Shown here in pieces: positions 55,051 to 63,649 of a stretch of 64,000 bases of DNA. Positions within the stretch are counted from its first letter, which is position 1; every line of letters starts with the position of its first letter. Location: positions 434,001-498,000 of the forward strand of contig NZ_JNXI01000002.1 of NCBI RefSeq assembly GCF_000717055.1, in the 5' to 3' direction. The notes beneath the pieces are model-generated. The model saw only the letters and a list, made by a program, of their open reading frames with translations. It searched no databases and was not told the origin of the DNA. A program made the position numbers and the translations under genes. The stretch comes from Streptomyces iakyrus (GTDB lineage: Bacteria > Actinomycetota > Actinomycetes > Streptomycetales > Streptomycetaceae).

Positions 55051-55988
55051 GAGGCGGCCCTCCCGATGCCGAGGAGACGGTTGAAGAGCCGGCTGAGGCC
55101 GAAGACCAGGACGAACAGCACGACGGCCGCCGCGGCGGCGTAGCCGAACTGCTGGCGCTGGAAAGCGGCCCGGTAGATGAACATCGTCACCGAGAGGGTG
55201 GACTCGGCCGGCCCGCCGCCGGTCAGCAGGTACGGCTCCTCGAAGATCTGGGCCGCGCAGATGAAGGAGGTGACGACGACGAACGCCGTCACGGGCTTCA
55301 GCGCGGGCAGGGTGACGTTGGTGAAGGTGCGCAGCCGCCCGGCCCCGTCCAGGGCCGCGGCCTCGTAGAGCTCCCGGGGCACGTTCTGCAGCCCGGCGAG
55401 GAAGAAGACGGTGAGGTAGCCGGTCCAGCGCCACAGCATCACCAGGGCGATGCTCACCCTGGCCAGGTCCGGATCGCCGAGCCAGTCGACTCCGCCGGAG
55501 CCGAACAGGGCGCGCAGCACGGCGTTGGCCAGCCCGAACTGCCGGTCGAAGACCAGGCCGAAGATGAGCGCGACGAGGATCGGGGAGACCACGATCGGCA
55601 CGAAGTAGGCGGTCCGCCACAGGTCGCGCACGCGCAGGCCGCGGGTGTTGAGCGCCTGGGCGATCAGCAGGGCGAGCGGCACGACCAGACCGAGGGCGAC
55701 CAGCACGAACACGCCGGTGTTGGCGAGGGCCCGGTGGAAGCTGATGTCGGTGGCGAGCAGCCGGTAGTTGCGCAGCCCCACCCAGCGCGGCGGCCCGAGC
55801 CCGACCCACTCCGTGAGACTCAGCCACAGAGAGACCCCGACGGGGACCAGCATGAACAGGACGTAGAGGAGGTAGAAGGGCGAGATGAAGAGGTAGGGCG
55901 CCCAGGACCGGCGGCGGCGTCGCGCCCCACCTTTCGTGGCGCTGCGCGCGCGGGCGGTACCGGGCGGCCCGGCAACGGTGGTGGTCAT
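55047..55988 (-). CDS. Galactoside ABC transporter permease, MalF type
   Basis: Permease of 313 residues: a basic N-terminus (KGGARRRRRS), first helix LYVLFMLVPVGVSLWLSL, and an EAA loop (ELYEAAALDGAGRLRTFTNVTLPALKP). Together with the MalG-type subunit it forms the channel. Separated from the binding-protein gene by 114 bp that contain an interspersed palindromic repeat. Confidence 0.92.
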   Translation of the reverse strand: MTTTVAGPPGTARARSATKGGARRRRRSWAPYLFISPFYLLYVLFMLVPVGVSLWLSLTEWVGLGPPRWVGLRNYRLLATDISFHRALANTGVFVLVALGLVVPLALLIAQALNTRGLRVRDLWRTAYFVPIVVSPILVALIFGLVFDRQFGLANAVLRALFGSGGVDWLGDPDLARVSIALVMLWRWTGYLTVFFLAGLQNVPRELYEAAALDGAGRLRTFTNVTLPALKPVTAFVVVTSFICAAQIFEEPYLLTGGGPAESTLSVTMFIYRAAFQRQQFGYAAAAAVVLFVLVFGLSRLFNRLLGIGRAAS

Positions 55989-56031
55989 GTGGGTCTGCTC
56001 CCATTCCGCCGAGTCCGGCAGCGGGCCTCAA

Positions 56032-56097
56032 GGGGCGCGGGGCTGAATCGACTTGCGGCTCCGCCGCGGGGCGCGACAAGCCACGACGAGGCCGCAG
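56032..56097. repeat. Streptomyces interspersed palindromic repeat, copy 1
   Basis: Begins GGGGCGCGGGGCTG, has the hairpin GCGGCTCCGCCGC in the middle and ends near GCGACAAGCCACGACGAGG. It matches the second copy at 63559-63626 and a repeat type I know as common between Streptomyces genes. It lies inside the operon between the binding-protein and permease genes. Confidence 0.75.
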
Positions 56098-56102
56098 ACG
56101 AA

Positions 56103-57455
56103 TCACCGCCCGGCCTGGTCACGAAAATCCGCAGCCGTCTGCTTCAGCGCCTGCCGAGGCGACAGATCCCCGTGGTACGCCCGCAGCAGATTCCCCCCGA
56201 GCACGTCGTAGAGAATCGACTGGTCGGGGCTCTGGTGAAACGGCGGGACATCCGGCAGCAGCGAGCGATACAGCCCGAACAGCCGCTGGCCCCCGCAGAA
56301 GTCGTCCTCGTACGCCCCCAGCCGCGCGTCCTCGTACACCGACCGCCGCGTGGGCAGATACCCGGTCTCGGTGAACCGCCGCACCTGGCCCTCGTGGGTG
56401 AGCCAGGTCCTGAAGAGGAACTCCGTCGCCGCCCGGGTGTTCGCCTTGCCCTCGACGACGCCGAACCCGGTGCCGCCGAGCGCGGCGGTCACCCCGCCGC
56501 CGCCCGCGAACCGCGGCAGCGCCCGCACCCGCCATCTGCCCTTCTGCTCGGGCACGTTGGTGACCAGGCCGTAGTTCTTGTACCAGATGGCCATGGGCAG
56601 ACCGATGACCCGGCCCGTCTTCAGCGCGGTCTGCATGCCCGCCCCGTAGTAGTCGGACACCTCCACGACGAAGCCGCTGCGCAGCCCCTCGCAGAGGAAC
56701 CGCAGCACCTCCTCGGCTTCCGGCGAGTCCAGGACCAGCGTCCCGTCCGCGTCGAAGAAGGCGCCGCCGCGCTGGTAGAGCAGCATCTGGAAGGACTGCA
56801 CGACCTGGCCCGGGTCGCTGCCGACCGTGGAGACGACGCACATCGAGGCCCCGTGGTCCCGGTGGACCCGCGCACCGGCGTCGGCGAACTCCTCCCAGGT
56901 GCCGACGTCCTCGGGCAGGCCGTACTTCTCGAAGAGGTCACGGCGGTGGAAGTACACGACCATCGGGGTGTCCGAGTCGAAGGCGTAGATGCGGCCGTCC
57001 CTGCTGAAGGGGGCGGTGCGGGCCGGCAGCAGGTCCTCCTTCAGCCCGGGCACGGCCGCGATGTCGGGCGTGAAGTCGTGCAGCAGCCGCTCGGCGATGT
57101 CGCCGCGCAGCATGCGCGGGAAGCTGCCGATCTCGAACCCGACGAGGTCGGGGGTGCCGCGCCCGGCGACGGCCTGGGCGAGCAGCTTGGTGACGATGTC
57201 CGGGGCGCCGGCGCGGGTGACCTTCAGGTGGTAGCGGAAGTCGCCGGCACGGTCGGCCTCCGGGACGCCCTTGCCGAAGAACGCCTCGTAGCCCGGGTCG
57301 TGGGTCCACAGGCCGAGGGTGACGTCGCCGGAGGTGCGGGGCGTGGTGCCGGCGCCACCGCAGGCGGAGAGGGCGGCGGCCGTGCCGAGGCCGAAGGCGC
57401 CGCGCAGCAGGGCGCGTCGGGTGGGCGGGGCCGGTGCTGCCGGGAGGTACGACAC
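56103..57455 (-). CDS. Galactoside ABC transporter binding lipoprotein (Tat-type signal)
   Basis: Binding protein of 450 residues. The signal carries a twin-arginine-like TRRALLRGAFGLG and lipobox LSAC (Cys about 33), pointing to export as a Tat lipoprotein. The mature part is a family-1 solute-binding protein (VTLGLWTHDPGYEAFFGKG, AVAGRGTPDLVGFE, YAFDSDTPMVVYFHRRDLFEKYGLP). I chose GTG 57455 since GAGGAG lies six bases upstream; GTG 57467 is alternative. First transporter gene after lacI, 20 bp away. Confidence 0.9.
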   Translation of the reverse strand: MSYLPAAPAPPTRRALLRGAFGLGTAAALSACGGAGTTPRTSGDVTLGLWTHDPGYEAFFGKGVPEADRAGDFRYHLKVTRAGAPDIVTKLLAQAVAGRGTPDLVGFEIGSFPRMLRGDIAERLLHDFTPDIAAVPGLKEDLLPARTAPFSRDGRIYAFDSDTPMVVYFHRRDLFEKYGLPEDVGTWEEFADAGARVHRDHGASMCVVSTVGSDPGQVVQSFQMLLYQRGGAFFDADGTLVLDSPEAEEVLRFLCEGLRSGFVVEVSDYYGAGMQTALKTGRVIGLPMAIWYKNYGLVTNVPEQKGRWRVRALPRFAGGGGVTAALGGTGFGVVEGKANTRAATEFLFRTWLTHEGQVRRFTETGYLPTRRSVYEDARLGAYEDDFCGGQRLFGLYRSLLPDVPPFHQSPDQSILYDVLGGNLLRAYHGDLSPRQALKQTAADFRDQAGR

Positions 57456-57475
57456 GTGACTCCTCACGTGGTCGG

Positions 57476-58534
57476 CTACGGGCGGGGGCGGGCGGAGTCC
57501 GGTTCGCGTACCGGCCCGGTGGAGGCCCGTACGGTCAGCTCGACCGCCCGTCCAGCCGGTCCGGCCGGTGCGGGGCGGCCCTCGATCAGGGCGATCAGTA
57601 CGTCGACGGCGCGGTCGGCGACGGCGGCGAAGTTCTGCCGGACGGTGGTCAGCGGCGGGGTGAGGTAGGCGGCGGCGGGGATGTCGTCGTAGCCGACGAC
57701 GCTCACGTCACCGGGGACGGCGCGGCCCGCGTCGGCGAGGGCGCGCAGGGCGCCGATGGCCATGTCGTCGTTGGCGGCGAACACGGCTGTGACGTCCGCG
57801 AGGCGGGCGAGTTGCCGTCCGGCGGCGTACCCGGAGGCCGGGCTCCAGTCGCCCGGTGACGGCAGCGGCGGCTCGGGCGCACCGGCGGCGGTGAGGGCCT
57901 CACGCCAGCCGCGCAGCCGGTCGCGGGCGGCCCACCAGTCCTGCGGGCCGGGTATGTGCCAGACGGTGCGGTGGCCGAGGGACAGCAGGTGCTCGGTGGC
58001 GAGCCGGGCCGCCGCGACCCCGTCGGCGCCGACCAGCGCCCCGGCACCCGGCTCCAGTTCGACGCCCTCCCCGAGGCTGACGACGGGCACGTCCGCGGTG
58101 AGCCGCAGCGGGGGGCCGTCGTCGATCGGTTCGGACAGCACGATCCCGTCCACGCCCTGCTCCAGCAGCGCGTCCACGGCGACCGGGATCCGCTGCCCCT
58201 CCAGGGTGCTGGCCAGGGCCACGGAGTAGCCGGCCCGCTGCATCGCCCGCTCCAGGGCGATGAGCAGGGTCGAGGGACCGTAAAGGGAACTGCCCAGCGA
58301 GACCACGCCGATACGCCGGTAGCGGCCGAGGAGCAGGGCCCGTGCCGCGGTGTTGGGACGGTAGTCCAGGTCGCGGACGGCCTTCAGCACGCGGTCGCGC
58401 ACCTCGGGACTGACGTGCGGTTCGCCGTTGACGACCCGCGACACGGTCTTCTGCGACACCCCGGCGGCCCGGGCGACCTCGGTCATGCCCGGCCCGCGGC
58501 GGCGTCGCCCGCCGGCGGCTCCGGTCGGCGTCAT
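57476..58534 (-). CDS. LacI-family transcriptional repressor of the galactoside operon
   Basis: Protein of 352 residues: N-terminal HTH (MTEVARAAGVSQKTVSRVVNG) with hinge (YRPNTAARALLLGR), then a sugar-sensing periplasmic-binding-like domain (IGVVSLGSSLYGPSTLL, DGIVLSEPIDDG, FAANDDMAIGALRAL). ATG 58534 has GGGAG five bases upstream. First gene of the operon, so it likely represses itself and the transport and GH42 genes through the two palindromes just upstream. Confidence 0.94.
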   Translation of the reverse strand: MTPTGAAGGRRRRGPGMTEVARAAGVSQKTVSRVVNGEPHVSPEVRDRVLKAVRDLDYRPNTAARALLLGRYRRIGVVSLGSSLYGPSTLLIALERAMQRAGYSVALASTLEGQRIPVAVDALLEQGVDGIVLSEPIDDGPPLRLTADVPVVSLGEGVELEPGAGALVGADGVAAARLATEHLLSLGHRTVWHIPGPQDWWAARDRLRGWREALTAAGAPEPPLPSPGDWSPASGYAAGRQLARLADVTAVFAANDDMAIGALRALADAGRAVPGDVSVVGYDDIPAAAYLTPPLTTVRQNFAAVADRAVDVLIALIEGRPAPAGPAGRAVELTVRASTGPVREPDSARPRP

Positions 58535-58560
58535 GAGGGCTCCCAGGGTTCGGGCGAGGC

Positions 58561-58576
58561 GTGACTACGTAGTCAC
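58561..58576. promoter_or_regulatory. LacI-type operator O1
   Basis: GTGACTACGTAGTCAC, a perfect 16-bp palindrome whose core TGACTACGTAGTCA recurs 44 bp away. It lies 27 bp before the lacI start, so bound repressor would block transcription. Confidence 0.88.
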
Positions 58577-58605
58577 CCATGCAGTCGCCGGATGGAAGGC
58601 TTGCT

Positions 58606-58619
58606 TGACTACGTAGTCA
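58606..58619. promoter_or_regulatory. LacI-type operator O2
   Basis: TGACTACGTAGTCA, identical core to O1. Centres are 44 bp apart, about four helix turns, which puts both sites on the same DNA face and would favour cooperative binding or looping. It also lies about 128 bp from the divergent large membrane-protein gene. Confidence 0.88.
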
Positions 58620-58746
58620 GCCAGTGTCGTGATCCGGGCGGGCGGCGTCAACGCCCAGGGCGGAACAAGAGTTCGTGCATCACCCACTCGCACCCCATCG
58701 GCACCGGTTAACCTCGTAAGTCACCGAAGGTAAACGGGGGTTGCCC

Positions 58747-61659
58747 ATGGTGAACGCCGATCGCACGCCGCCTGACTGCCCTGGGGGCCATGACGGCATG
58801 CCGGAGAGCGACGCCGGGCGCCACCTCCAGAACCAGCTCGAGATCCTCATCCAGGACTTCCGCCGGAGCACCGAACCTCCGATGCCGGTGTTCGTCGTGC
58901 ACGCACAGGAGAACGGGGACGACGACGCGGTGGCCGGACTGGTCCGGCAGCTGCACGCGGGCCAGGAGGCGCACGGCACCCGCTGCGCGGTGGTCCAGGA
59001 CACCTACGAGGGCACCACGGAGGTCCGCAGGGCCGCCGCCCTGGTGCGGGCGCTGAGCGACCCGCGCAGGTGGGGCGGCCCGAAGGCGGTCTACCGGCGT
59101 TACGCCTTCCCGCGGCTGCGGCTGGTGCACGCCATCGACGACGCGGTCGCGGCCCTCGGCGACAGCTGGCCGGCACCCGCCCCGGGCAGTCCCGAGGCCG
59201 GGCAGGACCAGCGGCAGCGGCTGCTCAACGAGCTGGCGCAGCAGCGCTGGCGGCCGAAGAACACCGCCCGCTGGCGTTCGGGGCTGCCGCTGTTCGACAT
59301 GGCGCACATCCTCCCGGCGAGCCTCGTGACCGTGCTCGCCGCGCTCCTCGCCCGCAGCGAGTGGTACGTGGCGGTGGGCGCCGGTCTGGTCTTCCTGCTG
59401 CTGCTGACCGTCCTCAACTACGTCCTGCCGGGGCGGGCCCCGATCTTCCTGTGGCTGCGCCGCGAGAGCCGCTGGTTCATGACGACGACCTTCCTGAGGG
59501 CCGCGGACCAGGAGGAGTCCACCGAGGTGTCGCTGCTGCGGCCGGTTCGCTCCTGGAAGGCGATCGCGGCCCGGGCCTACGACGTGGCCGAGGCGCTCAC
59601 GGCGGGCGGGGACTTCCACCTCCAGCTGTGCGTGCTGGCGCTGCGCGAGGACCTGCGGGACAACCACCGCCGCTGGAGCTGGGACCTGCGGGGCTTCAAA
59701 CGGCCGCGCCCGCCGATGCTGTTCCTGCCGCATGCGGACGACCGCAACGGCGGTATCGAGCTGATCCGGGCCATCAGCGACGTCCGCAGCCGGCGCAGCG
59801 AGCTCGACCCACTGCTCGTGGTCGCCGCGGTGCGCACGGACGACGTGCCGCGCCTGGAGCGCAGCGTCGTCCAGACGGCCCCCGCTCCGCAGACGGCGCC
59901 GCCCACGTTCGGCGTCCGGCTGCGCACCTGGTACCGCGAGTGGGGCCGCAACCTGCGCGCCGAGCAGTCACCCAGCCGGGAACGCTCCGTCCTGCCGTGG
60001 GTGATGAAGATCCCGCTGCCGCACGACCAGCTGGGCCCCATCGAGGAGGGCCGTCACCATCTGCGGGCCTCCGCACGGCCGACGCTCGCCCGGCTGGTGT
60101 GGGCCCTGCACACCCTGGTCCTGGTGATCGCCCTGCTGTCCGCGGGGACCGTCATGCGGGCCGACTCCCTGAACGACCGCTACTGCTCGGCGTCCGTGCT
60201 CACCGCCAACCGCGACTCCCGGCGCGAGCAGGGACCCGACGGCCGGACGGAGTGCATCGGCATAGCGACGGACGAGGTCCGCTTCGCCGACTGGCTGCCC
60301 GCCCCCGAGCCCGGCGACGACGACGTCAAGGCGCTCACGGCCGGCGACGAGACGCCCTGGACGGTGGCCGACCTGGAGGACCGCATATCCCGGCAGAACG
60401 CCGACGTCCTGGCCCGGCACGCCGGGAAGTACGTCACCGTCGTCTACGCCGGGCCGCTCAGCGCCGACACCTCGGCCGGCTCGTCTCTGGTGAAGGGTGC
60501 CGAGGAACTGGCCGGCGTGTATCTGGCGCAGGCCGTCATCAACGAGAACTCCAGCGTCAAGCTGCGCGTCCTGATCGCCAACGGCGGCGTGGACCTCGGC
60601 CACCAGGAGGAGATGGCGAAGGCGATCGCCGGGTACGCCGCCCACGACCCGACCGTGGTGGGGGTCGTCGGCACCGGCCGCGACCTGAAGTCGAGCAGGG
60701 CGACGACCCGAACCCTGATGGAAGCGGGCCTGCCGGTCGTCTCCGGCACGAATTCCGCGACGTATCTGCCCCGCGAGTTCGCCAACTGGTTCAGCCTGGC
60801 CGCCACGGACGAGTGGCAGACGAAGCAACTCGGCCTGATCGCGGCCCAGTTGCGCAGACCCGACCGGCGGCAGTACGCCCTCGTCCTGGCCCGTGACACG
60901 GCGAGGACCGACGACCTCTACACCGACGAACAGGCGCGCTACGGCCAGGGGATGCTGGCACGCCAGGGCTTCACCCCGCTCCCGCAGCGCCGCTACACCC
61001 TCAGTGGCGGCAAGCCCGAACTCCGCTCGCACGCCCAGGAGATCTGCCGGGGCGGCCGGGTCCCGTCCGTGATCTACTTCGCGGGCCGGGTGGAGGACAT
61101 CGACCCCCTGATGACCCAGCTGGGCACTGAGCCGGGCTGCGCCGGAAAGCCGCTGGCCATCCTCACCGGCGATGACCTGTCCAAGGCCGACTTCGCCGGC
61201 GGCGGCCATTCCGTCGCCCCGGAGGTCACGCTGTACCACGCGGCCCTCGCGGAGCTGGAGAAGGCCGCCGGCACAACGTCCTTCTACCAGGACGCCGCCC
61301 AGCACCTGCCGGGTCTGCGGGGCCGCCGTCTGCGGTACGACAGCCCGGCCCTGGCCAGCGGCCAGACCGCCCTCGCCCATGACGCGACCCGCGCCCTGTT
61401 CTGGGCGGCCACCCGCGGCGACCGGCCGCAGAGCCGCGCTTCGACCTGGGTGAACCTGCGCAGCGTCAAGATCGAGGGCATGGCCACCGGCACCATCGAC
61501 TTCACCGGCGCCCCGCTCTACGGCGACCGCACCGGGCACAGCATCGTCCTGAAGGAGGTCCGTCGCTACAACGACGGCACCTCCAAACCCCGGGTGCTGT
61601 GCAGGCGCACCGCGGGGGACACCAAGCGCCTCACACAGCAGGAGTGCCGGATCCGCTGA
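58747..61659 (+). CDS. Large membrane protein: unknown cytoplasmic domain fused to external periplasmic-binding-protein domain
   Basis: Protein of 970 residues with no close family that I can name. Residues about 1-190 form a cytoplasmic alpha/beta region (MPVFVVHAQENGDDDAVAGLVRQL); two close helices follow (about 186-230), then a second cytoplasmic region (about 250-450, with FHLQLCVLALREDLRDN and MLFLPHADDRNGG). A third helix (about 457-480, LVWALHTLVLVIALLSAG) leads to a C-terminal type-I periplasmic-binding domain (about 560-940: YVTVVYAGPLSADTSAGSSL, VVGVVGTGRDLKSS, GLPVVSGTNSATYLPREF), like amino-acid or receptor-type ligand domains. It looks like a sensor that carries an outside ligand signal inside. 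Start ATG 58747 has a purine-rich upstream. Confidence 0.7.
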   Translation: MVNADRTPPDCPGGHDGMPESDAGRHLQNQLEILIQDFRRSTEPPMPVFVVHAQENGDDDAVAGLVRQLHAGQEAHGTRCAVVQDTYEGTTEVRRAAALVRALSDPRRWGGPKAVYRRYAFPRLRLVHAIDDAVAALGDSWPAPAPGSPEAGQDQRQRLLNELAQQRWRPKNTARWRSGLPLFDMAHILPASLVTVLAALLARSEWYVAVGAGLVFLLLLTVLNYVLPGRAPIFLWLRRESRWFMTTTFLRAADQEESTEVSLLRPVRSWKAIAARAYDVAEALTAGGDFHLQLCVLALREDLRDNHRRWSWDLRGFKRPRPPMLFLPHADDRNGGIELIRAISDVRSRRSELDPLLVVAAVRTDDVPRLERSVVQTAPAPQTAPPTFGVRLRTWYREWGRNLRAEQSPSRERSVLPWVMKIPLPHDQLGPIEEGRHHLRASARPTLARLVWALHTLVLVIALLSAGTVMRADSLNDRYCSASVLTANRDSRREQGPDGRTECIGIATDEVRFADWLPAPEPGDDDVKALTAGDETPWTVADLEDRISRQNADVLARHAGKYVTVVYAGPLSADTSAGSSLVKGAEELAGVYLAQAVINENSSVKLRVLIANGGVDLGHQEEMAKAIAGYAAHDPTVVGVVGTGRDLKSSRATTRTLMEAGLPVVSGTNSATYLPREFANWFSLAATDEWQTKQLGLIAAQLRRPDRRQYALVLARDTARTDDLYTDEQARYGQGMLARQGFTPLPQRRYTLSGGKPELRSHAQEICRGGRVPSVIYFAGRVEDIDPLMTQLGTEPGCAGKPLAILTGDDLSKADFAGGGHSVAPEVTLYHAALAELEKAAGTTSFYQDAAQHLPGLRGRRLRYDSPALASGQTALAHDATRALFWAATRGDRPQSRASTWVNLRSVKIEGMATGTIDFTGAPLYGDRTGHSIVLKEVRRYNDGTSKPRVLCRRTAGDTKRLTQQECRIR

Positions 61660-61667
61660 GCGTCGCC

Positions 61668-62075
61668 TCAGCCCTGCTCGGGGGCCAGCCGCAGCGCGAT
61701 CGAGTTGATGCAGTACCGCTGGTCCGTGGGCGTGGGATACCCCTCGCCCGCGAACACGTGCCCGAGGTGCGAGCCGCACCGGGCGCACCGCACCTCGGTC
61801 CGCACCATGCCGTGCGACCGGTCCTCGATCAGCTCCACCGCGTCGGTGTCCTTGGGGTCGAAGAAGGACGGCCAGCCGCAGTGCGACTCGAACTTGGTCT
61901 CCGAGGTGAACAGGTCCGCGCCGCAGGCCCGGCAGGAGTAGACGCCCCGGGTCTTGGTGTCGGTGTACTCACCGGTGAAGGCGGGCTCGGTGGCCGCCTG
62001 CCGCAGCACCGCGTACTCGCCCGGGGTCAGCTCCGCGCGCCACTGCTCGTCCGGCTTCTCGACGTCGTACGCCAT
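61668..62075 (-). CDS. msrB: Peptide-methionine (R)-S-oxide reductase
   Basis: Repair enzyme of 135 residues that reduces methionine-R-sulfoxide in proteins. Two zinc-binding CxxC pairs (YSCRACGADLF and VRCARCGSHLGHVF), the substrate motif FESHCGWPSFFDP, and the catalytic Cys in QRYCINSIAL are all present. It starts 14 bp after murC, so the two are co-transcribed. It faces the large membrane-protein gene across 8 bp. Confidence 0.97.
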   Translation of the reverse strand: MAYDVEKPDEQWRAELTPGEYAVLRQAATEPAFTGEYTDTKTRGVYSCRACGADLFTSETKFESHCGWPSFFDPKDTDAVELIEDRSHGMVRTEVRCARCGSHLGHVFAGEGYPTPTDQRYCINSIALRLAPEQG

Positions 62076-62089
62076 GAGCTTCCAGCCCC

Positions 62090-63481
62090 TCAGTTCGACA
62101 GACGGTCCAGGATCTGCGGGCCGAGGTCGGTGACGTCGCCCGCTCCCATGGTGAGAACGAGATCACCCGGCTTCGCCATTCCCGCGACGACCGACGGGAC
62201 GTCCGCCTTGTCGCGCACCGGCGTGACGTCGGCGCCCGCAGCTCGGGCCGCCTCGATGATCAGCTCGCTCGTCACGCCCGGGATCGGGTCCTCACGGGCC
62301 GGGTAGATGTCGAGCACGACGGAGGCGTCCGCGAGGGCCAGGGACTGGCCCATCTCCTTGCCGAGCTCCTGCGTGCGCGAGAAGAGGTGCGGCTGGAAGA
62401 CGACGAGGATCCGGGCGTCACCGGCCGCGGCGCGCATGGCCTCCAGGTCGGCGGTCATCTCGGTGGGGTGGTGCGCGTAGGAGTCGATGACCTGCACGCC
62501 CGCGGCCTCGCCCTTCAGCTGGAGCCGCCGCTTCACGCCCGTGTACGCGGCGATCGCCGGGGCCAGCTCGGCCGCGGGGACGCCGAGGGCCACGCCCGCC
62601 GCCAGCGCGGCGACCGCGTTGTGCGCGTAGTGCCGGCCGGGGACGGAGACTGCGAAGGTCAGCTCCTGTCCCTCCAGCACCACGGTGACCTCGCTCTTCA
62701 GCCCCTGCGGAACGACCGACAGGATGCGCACGCCGGCGTCCTCGGACTCGCCGTACGTCACCACGCGCACGCCGCGCCCGGCGACCCGGCGCGTCAGCTC
62801 CCGGGCTCCCTCGTGGTCGGCCGCGATCACCAGCGTGCCGCCCTCGGTGATCCGGTCCACGAACGTCTCGAACGAGGCGTAGATCTCGTCCATCGACGCG
62901 TAGTTGGCGTGGTGGTCGAGCTCGACGTTCAGGATGATCGCGACGTCGGGGGCGTACTTGTGGAAGCTGCGGTCCGATTCGTCCGCCTCGGCGACGAAGA
63001 TCTCGCCCTCGCCGTGCAGCGCGTTGGAGCCGGGCGCGTCCAGGTCACCGCCGATCGCGTACGAGGGCTTCAGACCCAGCTCGCTCAGCGCCACGGCCAG
63101 CATCGACGTCGTGGTCGTCTTGCCGTGCGTACCGGCGACGGCGATCGGCCGCAGCCCGTCCATCAGCGCGGCGAGCGCGTCGGACCGGTGGACGACGGGG
63201 ATGCCGAGCTCGGCCGCGCGGGCCAGCTCGGAGTTGTCCTGCCGGATCGCCGACGACACGACCACACAGCTGGCGTCGTCGGCGAGGTGCTCCGCGGCGT
63301 GCCCGATGTGCACGGTCGCGCCCAGCGCGCGCAGCGCCTCGGCCGTGGCCGATTCCTTGGCGTCACTGCCGGCCACGACGGCCCCTCGCTGCGCGAGGAT
63401 CTTCGCGATCCCCGACATCCCGGCCCCACCGATCCCGATGAAGTGCGGTCGGTCCATGGCGGGAGGAAGGCCGGCTGCCAT
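62090..63481 (-). CDS. murC: UDP-N-acetylmuramate--L-alanine ligase
   Basis: Essential cytoplasmic peptidoglycan enzyme of 463 residues that adds L-Ala to UDP-MurNAc with ATP. N-terminal nucleotide domain FIGIGGAGMSGIAKIL, ATP loop AGTHGKTTT, central EADESDRSFHKY, and the C-terminal domain with DSYAHHPTEM and FQPHLFSRT. ATG 63481 has GGAG seven bases upstream; the TTG at 63493 is not needed. It is outside the usual mur-fts cluster, as in other Streptomyces. Confidence 0.97.
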   Translation of the reverse strand: MAAGLPPAMDRPHFIGIGGAGMSGIAKILAQRGAVVAGSDAKESATAEALRALGATVHIGHAAEHLADDASCVVVSSAIRQDNSELARAAELGIPVVHRSDALAALMDGLRPIAVAGTHGKTTTTSMLAVALSELGLKPSYAIGGDLDAPGSNALHGEGEIFVAEADESDRSFHKYAPDVAIILNVELDHHANYASMDEIYASFETFVDRITEGGTLVIAADHEGARELTRRVAGRGVRVVTYGESEDAGVRILSVVPQGLKSEVTVVLEGQELTFAVSVPGRHYAHNAVAALAAGVALGVPAAELAPAIAAYTGVKRRLQLKGEAAGVQVIDSYAHHPTEMTADLEAMRAAAGDARILVVFQPHLFSRTQELGKEMGQSLALADASVVLDIYPAREDPIPGVTSELIIEAARAAGADVTPVRDKADVPSVVAGMAKPGDLVLTMGAGDVTDLGPQILDRLSN

Positions 63482-63558
63482 GCAGATCTCCAAGAGCGAG
63501 CGACGACGGTGAGCGCCCCTACCCTATTTCAGGAACGGGGAGTGCTGTGGCCGGCCCC

Positions 63559-63626
63559 GGGGCGCGGGGCTGCATCGATATGCGGCTCCGCCGCGTGGGC
63601 GCGAGCGACCACGACCGGCCCGCACC
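63559..63626. repeat. Streptomyces interspersed palindromic repeat, copy 2
   Basis: GGGGCGCGGGGCTGCATCGA, hairpin GCGGCTCCGCCGC, then GCGAGCGACCACGACCGG. Same order of blocks as copy 1 at 56.0 kb with a few substitutions. It sits in the 168-bp gap between murC and the next gene. Confidence 0.75.
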
Positions 63627-63649
63627 CGGCGAACCACGGCAACCCGCCC

